Below, one piece after another: positions 25,962 to 33,896 of a DNA stretch of 64,000 bases. How positions within the stretch are numbered: the first letter of the stretch is position 1; every line of letters starts with the position of its first letter. Origin of the DNA: an uncultured Treponema sp. Its GTDB lineage: Bacteria; Spirochaetota; Spirochaetia; Treponematales; Treponemataceae. The translations under genes and the position numbers were made by a program. The notes beneath the pieces were generated by a model that had not been told where the DNA came from, made no database searches, and saw only the letters and a list, made by a program, of their open reading frames with translations. The DNA lies in contig CAMHMJ010000011.1 of assembly GCA_946186185.1 (NCBI GenBank), forward strand, positions 1-64,000. The letters run 5' to 3'.

Positions 25962-25967
25962 TATAAT
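25962..25967 (+). promoter_or_regulatory. -10 box for leaderless small gene
   Basis: TATAAT is followed by 7 nt and then the ATG at 25975, with no Shine-Dalgarno sequence between. Confidence 0.5.
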
Positions 25968-25974
25968 GTGCGCT

Positions 25975-26163
25975 ATGAATACACAGGAAAAAGCTGACGA
26001 TTATAACGAACGCGCAAAAAAACAGATTCGCACTAAGGCCTTTCAGAAGGGTGTTGAAGAAACCGCTGCCAGTTACAAAGAGGAAATAAAGGAACTCAAA
26101 AAAGAGAACCGGGCCCTCAAGAAAGAGCTTGAAGAACTGAAGAAAAAGTACAAGGTAAAGTAA
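25975..26163 (+). CDS. Small coiled-coil protein
   Basis: The 62-residue, highly charged protein (MNTQEKADDYNERAKKQIR...) ends in a clear heptad-repeat helix (IKELKKENRALKKELEELKKKYKVK, in two stretches). No domain is recognised. An in-frame start three codons upstream lies on the -10 box, so I use 25975. It sits upstream of the rhamnose operon but is separated from it by 100 nt. Confidence 0.6.
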   Translation: MNTQEKADDYNERAKKQIRTKAFQKGVEETAASYKEEIKELKKENRALKKELEELKKKYKVK

Positions 26164-26263
26164 TTTTTGCGGTTGTTTGAACCACTCAATTACTGCTGCG
26201 CCATCATTACGCGCCATCCGATTAATCTTGAAACGTCATAACCGTTTCTCTTGAGGAGATTTT

Positions 26264-27136
26264 ATGAAGGGAATTATTCTTGCCGGCGGGTCGGGTACCC
26301 GTCTTTATCCGATTACAAAGGCTGTTTCAAAGCAGATTCTTCCATTATATGATAAGCCGATGATTTACTATCCTCTTTCCTGTCTGATGCTCGCAGGCAT
26401 CCGGGAGGTTCTGATTATTTCTACTCCCCGTGATATCAGCCTTTTCAAGGAGCTTTTTGGCGACGGTGCCTGGCTCGGTATGAAATTTGAGTACGCCGTT
26501 CAGGATAAGCCCCGGGGACTTGCAGATGCTTTCATCGTTGGAAAGGATTTTATCGGAAGCGACGATGTTGCCCTGGTTCTTGGGGACAATATTTTCTACG
26601 GACAGAGCTTTACTTCAACCCTTAAAAGAGCGGCAGAAAAAATCCGCACCCAGAAGGGAGCCGTAATTTTCGGTTACTATGTTGCTGATCCTACCGCATA
26701 CGGAGTAGTGGAGTTTGACAAAAACGGAAATGCCCTTGGAATTGAAGAAAAACCTGCTAATCCAAAGTCGAACTATGCCGTTCCGGGCTTGTATTTTTAT
26801 GACAATTCCGTTGTTGAAATTGCAGCAAATGTAAAACCTTCTGCCCGGGGTGAAATTGAAATCACTGCGGTAAACAACGAATATCTTTCCCGCAAGCAGC
26901 TTAAGGTGGAGCTTCTTGGCCGCGGTATGGCATGGCTTGATACAGGAACTTACGACGGACTTCTTGAAGCAAGCAACTTTATTGCTACAATCGAAAAACG
27001 CCAGGGCTTGTATGTAAGCTGTATCGAAGAAATTGCCTACAAAAACGGCTGGCTCACAAAGGAGCAGGTTCTGGAGCTTGCAAAAGGCTACAAGACAGAT
27101 TACGGAAGATACTTAGAGTTTATTGCGAACAACTAA
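26264..27136 (+). CDS. rfbA: Glucose-1-phosphate thymidylyltransferase RmlA
   Basis: The 290-residue enzyme makes dTDP-glucose from glucose-1-phosphate and dTTP, the first step to dTDP-L-rhamnose. The nucleotide-binding start [16 protein letters not shown], the [10 protein letters not shown] metal-site segment and the product-binding GMAWLDTGT are all intact. Length matches the family. It is the first gene of an A-C-B-D operon. TTGAGGAG precedes the ATG; the preceding leader shares CTTGAGGAG context with the NapH-like gene leader. Confidence 0.97.
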   Translation: MKGIILAGGSGTRLYPITKAVSKQILPLYDKPMIYYPLSCLMLAGIREVLIISTPRDISLFKELFGDGAWLGMKFEYAVQDKPRGLADAFIVGKDFIGSDDVALVLGDNIFYGQSFTSTLKRAAEKIRTQKGAVIFGYYVADPTAYGVVEFDKNGNALGIEEKPANPKSNYAVPGLYFYDNSVVEIAANVKPSARGEIEITAVNNEYLSRKQLKVELLGRGMAWLDTGTYDGLLEASNFIATIEKRQGLYVSCIEEIAYKNGWLTKEQVLELAKGYKTDYGRYLEFIANN

Positions 27137-27149
27137 AGATGAAGTACGA

Positions 27150-27235
27150 GTTATGAAGTATGAGTTATGAAGTATGAGGGGGTGGGGAGATTCATACCTC
27201 ATAGTTCATACATCATACATCATGCTTCATACTTA
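27150..27235. repeat. Inverted array of ATGAAGTATGAG-like units
   Basis: Between rfbA and rfbC, copies of ATGAAGTATGAG (27153-27179) face several reverse copies such as CATACTTCAT-like strings (27191-27234). They can fold into a long imperfect hairpin. A further single unit (TGAAGTATGA) lies at about 29024 between rfbB and rfbD. Confidence 0.6.
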
Positions 27236-27248
27236 AAACGAGGTTTTT

Positions 27249-27839
27249 ATGCCATTTGAATTCAAAAAATGCGAAATTGACGGACTTTACGAGATTCAGC
27301 CAAAGATTTTTGGCGATAACCGGGGTTATTTCCTCGAAACTTACAGCGAAAAGGACTTTTTTGATGCAGGACTTAAAATGAAGTTCGTGCAGGACAATCA
27401 GTCCAGCTCTACAAAGGGAGTTTTGCGCGGTCTTCATTTCCAGACAAAACACCCTCAGGGAAAACTTGTTCGCGCACTTTACGGACAGGTTTACGATGTT
27501 GCAGTTGACCTCCGCCTTGGAAGTGCAACTTTCGGAAAATATTACGGCGTAGTTCTTGACTGCGAAAAGCAGAATATGTTCTACATTCCGGAAGGTTTTG
27601 CTCACGGCTTCTGCGTTCTTACCGACCTTGCTGTTTTCGCTTACAAGTGCACGGATTTCTATCATCCGGAAGACGAGGGCGGCCTCATGTGGAACGATCC
27701 TGTCATCGGCATCGACTGGGAAAAAGTTCTCCCGGGAATTACTCAGACAGCAAACTTAAGCGAGAAGGATAAAAAACACGCTCCCTTCAGTCTGGAAAAC
27801 AGATATTTCGATTTGAACGGAAAATGGATTGGTAAATAG
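27249..27839 (+). CDS. rfbC: dTDP-4-dehydrorhamnose 3,5-epimerase RmlC
   Basis: The 196-residue cupin enzyme epimerises dTDP-4-keto-6-deoxyglucose at C3 and C5. Family signatures are DNRGYFLETY, NQSSSTKGVLRGLHFQ (with the catalytic His) and FYIPEGFAHGFCVL. Length is usual. AACGAGG lies before the ATG. It is followed after 9 nt by rfbB. Confidence 0.96.
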   Translation: MPFEFKKCEIDGLYEIQPKIFGDNRGYFLETYSEKDFFDAGLKMKFVQDNQSSSTKGVLRGLHFQTKHPQGKLVRALYGQVYDVAVDLRLGSATFGKYYGVVLDCEKQNMFYIPEGFAHGFCVLTDLAVFAYKCTDFYHPEDEGGLMWNDPVIGIDWEKVLPGITQTANLSEKDKKHAPFSLENRYFDLNGKWIGK

Positions 27840-27848
27840 GAGAAATAA

Positions 27849-29009
27849 ATGCGAAAATTAAAAAATATTCTTGTAACTGGTGGAGCTGGTTTTATCGGCT
27901 GTAACTTTATCCACTATCTTTTCGGGCTTTCTAACAGTGGAACGGACCTTTTCAACGATGCGGATTTTACCGGCCGTGTTATCAATATAGACTGCCTTAC
28001 TTATGCCGGAAACCTTGAATCTTTAAAAGATGTTGAAGAAAAGTACGGAAGTGGTTTCGACAGGCTCAACCACCGCGAGTTCTGCAGTGAACAGCGTTAT
28101 TTCTTCGAAAAAGTTGATATCTGCGACCGTGCTGAAATTGAACGCATTTTCAAACAGTACGATATCGACACAGTAATTCATTTTGCGGCTGAAAGTCATG
28201 TAGACCGTTCAATTCTGGGACCGGAAGCTTTCATGAAAACAAATGTAATGGGAACTTACACACTTCTTGATGTTGCACGAAAATACTGGAATGTTTCCCT
28301 TGATAATCCTCGGGACGATGTTCTTTTCCATCATATTTCAACTGACGAAGTTTACGGTTCCCTTGGCGAAACAGGTTACTTCCTTGAAACAACTCCTTAT
28401 GATCCGCGCTCTCCTTATTCTTCAAGTAAGGCTTCCAGCGACCATATTGTAATGGCTTACTATCACACATACGGTCTTCCGATCACACTTTCAAACTGCA
28501 CGAACAACTACGGTCCGTTCCAGTTCCCGGAAAAACTCCTTCCGCTTATGATTTCAAACATCAAGGACGGAAAAAATCTTCCGGTTTACGGAAAAGGTGA
28601 CAACATCCGTGACTGGATTTATGTTGAAGACCACAACCGCGGCGTCTGGGATATCGTAAGAAAATCTCCGGCCGGCGAAAAATGGAATCTTGGCGGCGAA
28701 AACGAATGGCAGAACATCAAGCTTCTTAATAAAGTTATCGATCTTACTTCAAAGGAAATCGGAAAAGATGCTGAAGATGTACGAAAAACCATCACTTATG
28801 TAAAAGACCGTCCTGGTCACGACAAACGCTATGCCATCGACTGCACAAAAGCAAAAACAAAACTTGGCTGGCAGCGCAAAATGACTTTCGAAGAAGGCCT
28901 CCTTGCAACAATCCGCTGGTACTTAAACCACGGCGAATGGATCAGCCACATCCAGAGCGGCGCTTACAAAGACTGGATTAGCAAGAATTACACGGAACAA
29001 GGTCGTTAG
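27849..29009 (+). CDS. rfbB: dTDP-glucose 4,6-dehydratase RmlB
   Basis: The 386-residue short-chain dehydrogenase converts dTDP-glucose to dTDP-4-keto-6-deoxyglucose. The NAD motif GGAGFIG is at residues 11-17, the catalytic HISTDEVYG and the YSSSK motif follow, and NNYGPFQFPEKL is the substrate loop. Slightly longer than usual because of an insertion near residues 30-70. AGGAGA precedes the ATG. Confidence 0.96.
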   Translation: MRKLKNILVTGGAGFIGCNFIHYLFGLSNSGTDLFNDADFTGRVINIDCLTYAGNLESLKDVEEKYGSGFDRLNHREFCSEQRYFFEKVDICDRAEIERIFKQYDIDTVIHFAAESHVDRSILGPEAFMKTNVMGTYTLLDVARKYWNVSLDNPRDDVLFHHISTDEVYGSLGETGYFLETTPYDPRSPYSSSKASSDHIVMAYYHTYGLPITLSNCTNNYGPFQFPEKLLPLMISNIKDGKNLPVYGKGDNIRDWIYVEDHNRGVWDIVRKSPAGEKWNLGGENEWQNIKLLNKVIDLTSKEIGKDAEDVRKTITYVKDRPGHDKRYAIDCTKAKTKLGWQRKMTFEEGLLATIRWYLNHGEWISHIQSGAYKDWISKNYTEQGR

Positions 29010-29060
29010 TTTTTATAAATATTTTGAAGTATGAAATATAATTTATAACCAGTCTTTGTA

Positions 29061-29156
29061 AACTTGCAAAAGTGGGACGCAGGCAAAAATTAAGGAGGTA
29101 CCCTTGCAGGGAGTTACCTTGATTTTTGCCGTCGCTGGGACCCGCTTTTGCAAGTT
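29061..29156. repeat. Long hairpin between rfbB and rfbD
   Basis: AACTTGCAAAAG (29061-29072) is the exact reverse complement of CTTTTGCAAGTT (29145-29156). Inner segments GGCAAAAAT / ATTTTTGCC and AAGG..GGTA / ..TTACCTT also pair, giving a nearly continuous hairpin of about 96 nt. It may be a MITE-like insertion or an RNA element modulating expression within the operon. Confidence 0.7.
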
Positions 29157-29204
29157 ATAGACAGAATAATTAAAAAATTATGTTTCATAATTAGGAATCG
29201 AGCT

Positions 29205-30260
29205 ATGATTTGGTTAATTGGAAATAAAGGAATGCTGGGAACGGAAATTGCCCGCCAGCTTACAGAAAACAAACTTGATTTCGTGGGAACAGACCGCGAT
29301 GTAGACTTTACCGACATGGCTTCCCTTGAAAGCTTTGTAGACGGTAAAAATATCGACTACATCATAAACTGTGCCGCTTACACCGCCGTAGACAAGGCTG
29401 AAAGTGAGCCGGAACTTGCTGCAAAGCTGAATGCAGTCGGTCCGCAGAATCTGGCTGAAATTGCAAACAGACTGGATGCAACCCTGATTCATATTTCAAC
29501 GGACTATGTATTTGACGGAACCGGCGACACTCCGCGAACGGAAGATATGCTTCCGTCTCCAATCGGTGTGTACGGAGCAACAAAGTGTAACGGAGAAACC
29601 GCCGTTATCATGTGCTGCAAAAAATACTACATCCTCCGAACCGCATGGCTTTACGGCTGGGCGGGAAAAAACTTTGTCTACACCATGATTAAGGCAATGA
29701 ACACCCACGACGCCGTAAAGGTTGTGAACGACCAGAAGGGAACTCCGACTTTTGCCGGCGACCTTGCGGGTGTTATTATTAAGATAATGGAAAAGAATGC
29801 AGGCCCTCAGACTGGAGCTGACGGAAGCGGAGCCGCTGAATCTGCGGAAAAAACTACCGGAGCTGCTGAAACAGCTGAACCTGCCGTGCCATACGGAATT
29901 TACCACTGCACCGACCTTGGAGAAATTACCTGGTGGGATTTTACCAACGAAATCAAAAAGCAGGGAATCGAGAAGGGCTGGATAAACGAAAGGGGAAAAG
30001 CCTGCGTTGTAAATCCGTGCACCTCGGACGAATACCCGACACCGGCAAAACGTCCGGCATACAGCGTTCTTTCCAAGGACAAAATCCAAGCTGCTCTGGG
30101 AATTACGCTTCCGGACTGGAAGGAAAGTCTTGGCGTGTTCCTGAGCTCGCCGCTTTTTGACAAGTCCCGGATTGAAGCGGAAGCGGCTCCAAAGACTGAA
30201 CCAAAGCCGGCTGAGAAAAATGGATTTACAGGCTTCTTCAGCAAACTTTTCAAGAAATAG
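29205..30260 (+). CDS. rfbD: dTDP-4-dehydrorhamnose reductase RmlD with low-complexity insert
   Basis: The enzyme completes dTDP-L-rhamnose synthesis by NADPH-dependent reduction. The NAD(P) motif GNKGMLG, CAAYTAVDKAE, STDYVFDG and YGATK catalytic region are intact. The protein has 351 residues against about 290 for the family. An Ala/Glu/Thr/Gly-rich insert interrupts it (residues about 202-227, between KIMEK and YGIYHCTD), and a basic amphipathic tail (FTGFFSKLFKK) has been added. I use the ATG at 29205 where homology begins; the upstream in-frame ATG falls inside the hairpin. Confidence 0.93.
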   Translation: MIWLIGNKGMLGTEIARQLTENKLDFVGTDRDVDFTDMASLESFVDGKNIDYIINCAAYTAVDKAESEPELAAKLNAVGPQNLAEIANRLDATLIHISTDYVFDGTGDTPRTEDMLPSPIGVYGATKCNGETAVIMCCKKYYILRTAWLYGWAGKNFVYTMIKAMNTHDAVKVVNDQKGTPTFAGDLAGVIIKIMEKNAGPQTGADGSGAAESAEKTTGAAETAEPAVPYGIYHCTDLGEITWWDFTNEIKKQGIEKGWINERGKACVVNPCTSDEYPTPAKRPAYSVLSKDKIQAALGITLPDWKESLGVFLSSPLFDKSRIEAEAAPKTEPKPAEKNGFTGFFSKLFKK

Positions 30261-30280
30261 AAATATTTGAGCCGGGCGTT

Positions 30281-30376
30281 GCGGGAGAGAGAAGAAGCTG
30301 TGCTTCTTCCTGATGAATCGGAAGCCGTTAAAAAATCTGCGAAAGCAGATTTTAGGCTGTCTTCTTTTGTCCCCGC
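30281..30376 (+). other. Structured 3' region of the rhamnose operon
   Basis: GCGGG (30281-30285) can pair with CCCGC (30372-30376). Within lie a GAAGAAGC/GCTTCTTC hairpin (30291-30309) and AAAATCTGC/GCAGATTTT closed by a GAAA tetraloop (30332-30353). Together they form a multibranched fold just before the terminator. It could be a trans-acting RNA or only an mRNA stabiliser. Confidence 0.45.
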
Positions 30377-30403
30377 AAGGAGGGGCTCCTCCTTTCTTTT
30401 TTT
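30377..30403 (+). terminator. Rho-independent terminator of rfb operon
   Basis: AAGGAGG and CCTCCTT form a 7-bp stem with loop GGCT, followed by TCTTTTTTT. Confidence 0.85.
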
Positions 30404-30549
30404 ATTATCGTGTTAGAAAATATCTCAAAATGTCTAAAATATAATACATCGCACAATCTACAGACAATATCTCTTAAAAAAATCTCTAATCTGCGGCGCA
30501 AAATTTCCGACAAACGAAGTAACAAATCGTTTTTGACGGGGATTTTTAT

Positions 30550-31452
30550 ATGAAAAAGACATTTTTAGCTTTGGCAGGAGTTTTATTTTGCTCTGTTTTT
30601 GCATTTTCTCAGGAAATGAAGGGGTCGATTGATACGGAATATCTTTCCGGCGAAGAAAATGCTTCTTATACGGAATGGACGGGCGGTTATTCGCCGAGCG
30701 AAATCAATACTCGTGCTCAGATTAAAGATATCGGTCGCCGTCTTGCAAACGGAATTATTTATCAGGAAACTGAACAGCAGGATCCGTTCCCGTTCAATAA
30801 GGGAAATCCGGCTTACAAATACAGTGCAGCCCGCGTGTACGGCGGTACAAAGCGTGGTGCTGATGTAATTCTGATTGGAGAAACTGCAACGGTTGATACA
30901 ATCAAATGTCTGAAGATGATTCTTCAGGGTTATGTAGAAAATGCCTATGGTATTTCAGCAGGCGAGTCAGAGGCGGTTGCTCAGGCCCTCTGTAACTGGA
31001 ATACAGCGCTTTATAAAAACCGTTCACTTTTGAATGAGTTTGAAGACGGTGTAAAAAATGCCTTCAGCGGTTACAGTTCAAAAACCGGTCTTTCAACTTC
31101 TTACCGCGACTGGAAAAAATCGGTGCTTGTAATTCCACACCTGTTCACTCAGGTTCAGGTTGAAGCTGAAGAGACAGCATATGAAGAGTCACAGTATGAA
31201 TACCAGACAGAACCTGAGCCGGCACCGGTTGAAGAGTATGTTCCGGAGATAAAGCCTGAAACAAAGCCGGAATACAATTCGTATAATTCCAGCAACTCAA
31301 ACAACAAGTACGGTCAGAATACAAAGAATGTAAAAAATCCAAAGAAGAATAACAACAAGAAGCTGATAATTATTGCGGCGGCTTGTGGTGGAGCAGTTGC
31401 TCTGGCTGCAATAATAATACTAATGATGATGAGGAAAAAAGACGATATTTAA
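30550..31452 (+). CDS. Exported protein with C-terminal membrane anchor
   Basis: The 300-residue product has a signal peptide (MKKTFLALAGVLFCSVFAFS, cleavage near Gln21) and a mainly alpha-helical central domain. A Glu/Pro/Tyr-rich stretch with EYQTEPEPAPVEEY and an Asn/Ser/Lys-rich linker (about 205-272) follow. The protein ends in a membrane helix with a basic stop-transfer sequence (MMMRKKDDI). I recognise no domain. The layout suggests a periplasm-facing protein anchored in the inner membrane. Confidence 0.7.
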   Translation: MKKTFLALAGVLFCSVFAFSQEMKGSIDTEYLSGEENASYTEWTGGYSPSEINTRAQIKDIGRRLANGIIYQETEQQDPFPFNKGNPAYKYSAARVYGGTKRGADVILIGETATVDTIKCLKMILQGYVENAYGISAGESEAVAQALCNWNTALYKNRSLLNEFEDGVKNAFSGYSSKTGLSTSYRDWKKSVLVIPHLFTQVQVEAEETAYEESQYEYQTEPEPAPVEEYVPEIKPETKPEYNSYNSSNSNNKYGQNTKNVKNPKKNNNKKLIIIAAACGGAVALAAIIILMMMRKKDDI

Positions 31453-31613
31453 AGTGAGCTTAGGGAGTGAGTTAGTCTGGAGCTTAATGATTGAGCTGAC
31501 TTAGTGAGGCGGAGAACGGAAGCCTGTTTTGCCGGCGGTTGCAGTTGTAACCTTAATCCAGCAGGCAGGTTTTGATACTGAAATATCCAACGTCTTCGTT
31601 GATTAAATAAATA
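31453..31613. other. Intergenic region without a recognised gene
   Basis: Short repeats (AGCTTAGGGAG, TTAGTGAGGCGGAG) and AAGCCTG...CAGGCAGG can pair weakly. It precedes a strong terminator and might be a 3' UTR or a small RNA. Confidence 0.3.
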
Positions 31614-31680
31614 AACGGCCTTGAACCGAGAAAAAGTACCTTAAAATTAGGGTGCGAAAGGTTTGAGGCCGTTTTTTTTT
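31614..31680 (+). terminator. Strong intrinsic terminator
   Basis: AACGGCCTTGAACC (31614-31627) pairs over 14 bp, including two G-T wobbles, with GGTTTGAGGCCGTT (31660-31673). A run of at least seven further T follows. The 32-nt loop is long for a terminator. Confidence 0.8.
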
Positions 31681-31818
31681 GTTTTGAAGGAGTTTACCGG
31701 GGCTGTACTTAGGGGGGGGGTAAAAAAGTATTATAAAGTATACAATATAAGATAGTTTCTAACTTGTTATTGTCAAAGCTTTACTATAGAATTGAAAAAA
31801 AAGTTTCAGGGGAACAAA

Positions 31819-32673
31819 ATGAAAATGCAGAAAGGTCTTGTGATGGAAGGCGGTGCCATGCGCGGAATGTTTACGGCCGGCGTGTGCGATGTGCTTCTGG
31901 AAAACGGAATTGATTTTGACGGGGCAATCGGAGTTTCTGCGGGTGCCACCTTTGGCTGCAATTTCAAGTCAAAACAGATTGGACGGGCAATCCGCTACAA
32001 CAAGCGCTTTTCCCGCAACTGGCGCTACTGTTCTTTCCGTTCATTTTTTCTGACCGGCGATCTTTACGGTGCCGATTTCTGCTATAACCAGCTTCCGAAT
32101 AAGCTGGACCCTTTTGATTATGAAGCCTACATTTCAAATCCTCTGAAGTTTTATGCCGTGGCCTCGGATTGTCGCACTGGTCAGCCGGTTATTAAAGAGC
32201 TCAAAACCTGCGATGAAAAGGATCTGACCTGGATGCGGGCCAGTGCCAGTATGCCCCTGGTTTCTCATGCTGTAAAAATTGACGGCTACGAGCTTTTAGA
32301 CGGCGGCATGACAGAATCCATTCCCCTTAAAGCCTTTGAAGATATGGGTTATGAAAAGAACCTTGTTGTCCTGACTCAGCCCCGGGATTTTGTAAAAGAA
32401 CCCAGCTCATCTCTTGGACTGATGAAGCTTGCCCTCAGAAAATATACAAAGATTTTTGAAGCAATGCAAAGGCGTCCTGATGTTTATAATCAGGAAAAGG
32501 CCTATGTTTTTGAGCGGGAAAAAGCCGGAAAGTGTTTTGTAATTTGCCCGGAAGTGTCGCTGGGAATCAGCCGCACCGAAAAAAATCCGGAGGAACTTGA
32601 GCGGGTCTACCAGCTGGGCAGGGCAGAAATGCAGAAGAAGCTTGAGGAATTAAAGGACTTCCTTGGGGAATAG
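31819..32673 (+). CDS. Patatin-like phospholipase
   Basis: The 284-residue cytoplasmic protein belongs to the bacterial patatin (YjjU-like) family of serine lipid acyl hydrolases. The oxyanion glycine-rich loop EGGAMRGMF, the nucleophile elbow GVSAGA (GxSxG) and the catalytic Asp in LDGGMTESIP are intact, forming the Ser-Asp dyad. AGGGG lies 6 nt before the ATG at 31819; a TTG nine codons upstream is less likely. It stands alone between two terminator/promoter regions. Confidence 0.93.
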   Translation: MKMQKGLVMEGGAMRGMFTAGVCDVLLENGIDFDGAIGVSAGATFGCNFKSKQIGRAIRYNKRFSRNWRYCSFRSFFLTGDLYGADFCYNQLPNKLDPFDYEAYISNPLKFYAVASDCRTGQPVIKELKTCDEKDLTWMRASASMPLVSHAVKIDGYELLDGGMTESIPLKAFEDMGYEKNLVVLTQPRDFVKEPSSSLGLMKLALRKYTKIFEAMQRRPDVYNQEKAYVFEREKAGKCFVICPEVSLGISRTEKNPEELERVYQLGRAEMQKKLEELKDFLGE

Positions 32674-32768
32674 CAGGCAAAATGCGGTGGGGGAAGTCCC
32701 CCGCAACGCCTCCTTAATGATATCTTAGAGAAATAACCTTATTCTAAAAAGGTCCAAAAAATCTCGTA

Positions 32769-32797
32769 TTGACTGTGTCAATTTTTGACACCTATGT
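32769..32797 (+). promoter_or_regulatory. Promoter-like site with palindrome filling the spacer
   Basis: TTGACT (32769-32774) is followed by the inverted repeat GTGTCAA...TTGACAC (32775-32791), which exactly fills a 17-bp spacer, and then CTATGT. A regulator bound there would occlude RNA polymerase. Downstream there is only a truncated minus-strand gene, so the site seems orphaned. Confidence 0.4.
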
Positions 32798-32827
32798 ATA
32801 GAAATCAACTTTATTGATTTTGAAGTT

Positions 32828-33330
32828 TCAAATAGAAAACCTTCGTCCAATACGGTACACGGATAAACTGACCGTCGCGCTGAACACTTTGTCTATCAGA
32901 TTTGTAACTGTGCCTCCAAAGTATGCAGCAAATGAAAGATTATTGGTCACTACATATATACCTTGTACGGCGTTGTCTACCTGTGGGATTGTTGTGTTTG
33001 CAGAATAGAAAAAGTAGGAAATCGTGTCACCAAGCACGGAATTGGCGATTGCAGCGATAAAACCAATCCACATGAAACTTTCGGTGGAGTAGGAAAAGCT
33101 GGAAGGCATTTTATTGCCTGTGTTTTCGTTCAGAGAGGAGTCCTTTCGGGTATGTTTCTTGCGTTCTGCCCGGAATACAAGCCATGCAACTACAGCCGTT
33201 GAAATATGACATACTGTAAACAGGATTCCGGTGTTTGCAAAAAAATATAGAAGAAAATTACTTGCCACGGCACATATAATTCCCGGTACAAGGTGTAAAA
33301 GCAGTCGGCGGTATTGCACGCCTTGCTGGA
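32828..33330 (-). pseudogene. Truncated polytopic membrane protein
   Basis: From about 33330 downward the minus strand encodes a hydrophobic protein (YRRLLLHLVPGIICAVASNF...). About four membrane segments follow, then a conserved-looking C-terminus, AVQGIYVVTNNLSFAAYFGG. It resembles substrate-binding components of ECF-type transporters or related integral proteins, but I cannot name a family. The N-terminal residues read from 33400 to 33331 belong to another gene on the opposite strand, so the 5' end is lost at a junction near 33330. Confidence 0.45.
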
Positions 33331-33774
33331 AAAAGAAATTTCTGCAGTAGGGAATGTAAGCTGGCTTATGAACAGTCAAAAAATGGTGGTGCAAGCACAA
33401 CAGGTGGGGGAAACTCAGTACGAAATGAAGAAGCTGAAAGACAAGCTGAACGGGAAGCTGCGGATGTAAAAATCAAGGATTTTGAATTTTCAACTGATGA
33501 AAATGAATTTTATAAGCAATTCATTGGGATGAGTGAGGATTACAAGGTAGAATTGAAAAAAGGATCGCATTTTGCAGACCTTTACTATAACCGTATGGAA
33601 AAGGAGCTGAAGGTTGTAAAAGCAACAAACGAAACTCTTTATGCCAAAATTCAGCCAATATTTGAGGAAATAAATGTGGCAAAAAAATCGAAGAAAAAGC
33701 GAAGCATAATCATAGGTATTATCTTTGCAGCCGCAGTCATAGGATATGTTATTTGGATTTATGCAATTAATTAA
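33325..33774 (+). pseudogene. 5'-truncated zinc-finger membrane protein
   Basis: The frame from AGKRNFCSRECKLAYEQ to IIIGIIFAAAVIGYVIWIYAIN lacks a start codon and the first cysteine pair. FCSxxC...YE is the second half of a typical C4 zinc ribbon. A charged region, a helical region (KVVKATNETLYAKIQP) and a C-terminal membrane anchor follow. The truncation point coincides with that of the opposite-strand gene, so one recombination event joined two broken genes. Confidence 0.5.
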
Positions 33775-33794
33775 TGTATAAAACACAAAGAAAA

Positions 33795-33828
33795 GCCTTA
33801 ATAAAAAATTGAAACATTTTATTAAGGC
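33795..33828. terminator. 12-bp perfect hairpin, possible bidirectional terminator
   Basis: GCCTTAATAAAA and TTTTATTAAGGC pair perfectly around 10 nt. The clearer U-run is on the minus-strand side. Confidence 0.5.
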
Positions 33829-33884
33829 GAAAAAGGTCTGATTGTTGTACAGATATTATTCTTCAAAATTTTCAAAATCTGTGA

Positions 33885-33890
33885 TATATT
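33885..33890 (+). promoter_or_regulatory. -10 box for leaderless DUF1703 gene
   Basis: TATATT, then TACCCT, then ATG at 33897. No Shine-Dalgarno sequence is present. Confidence 0.5.
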
Positions 33891-33896
33891 TACCCT

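Noticed and set aside
26164..26263. Riboswitch or T-box ahead of rfbA
   Set aside because: No conserved riboswitch core or T-box sequence could be found; only a shared CTTGAGGAG ribosome-binding context with another gene.
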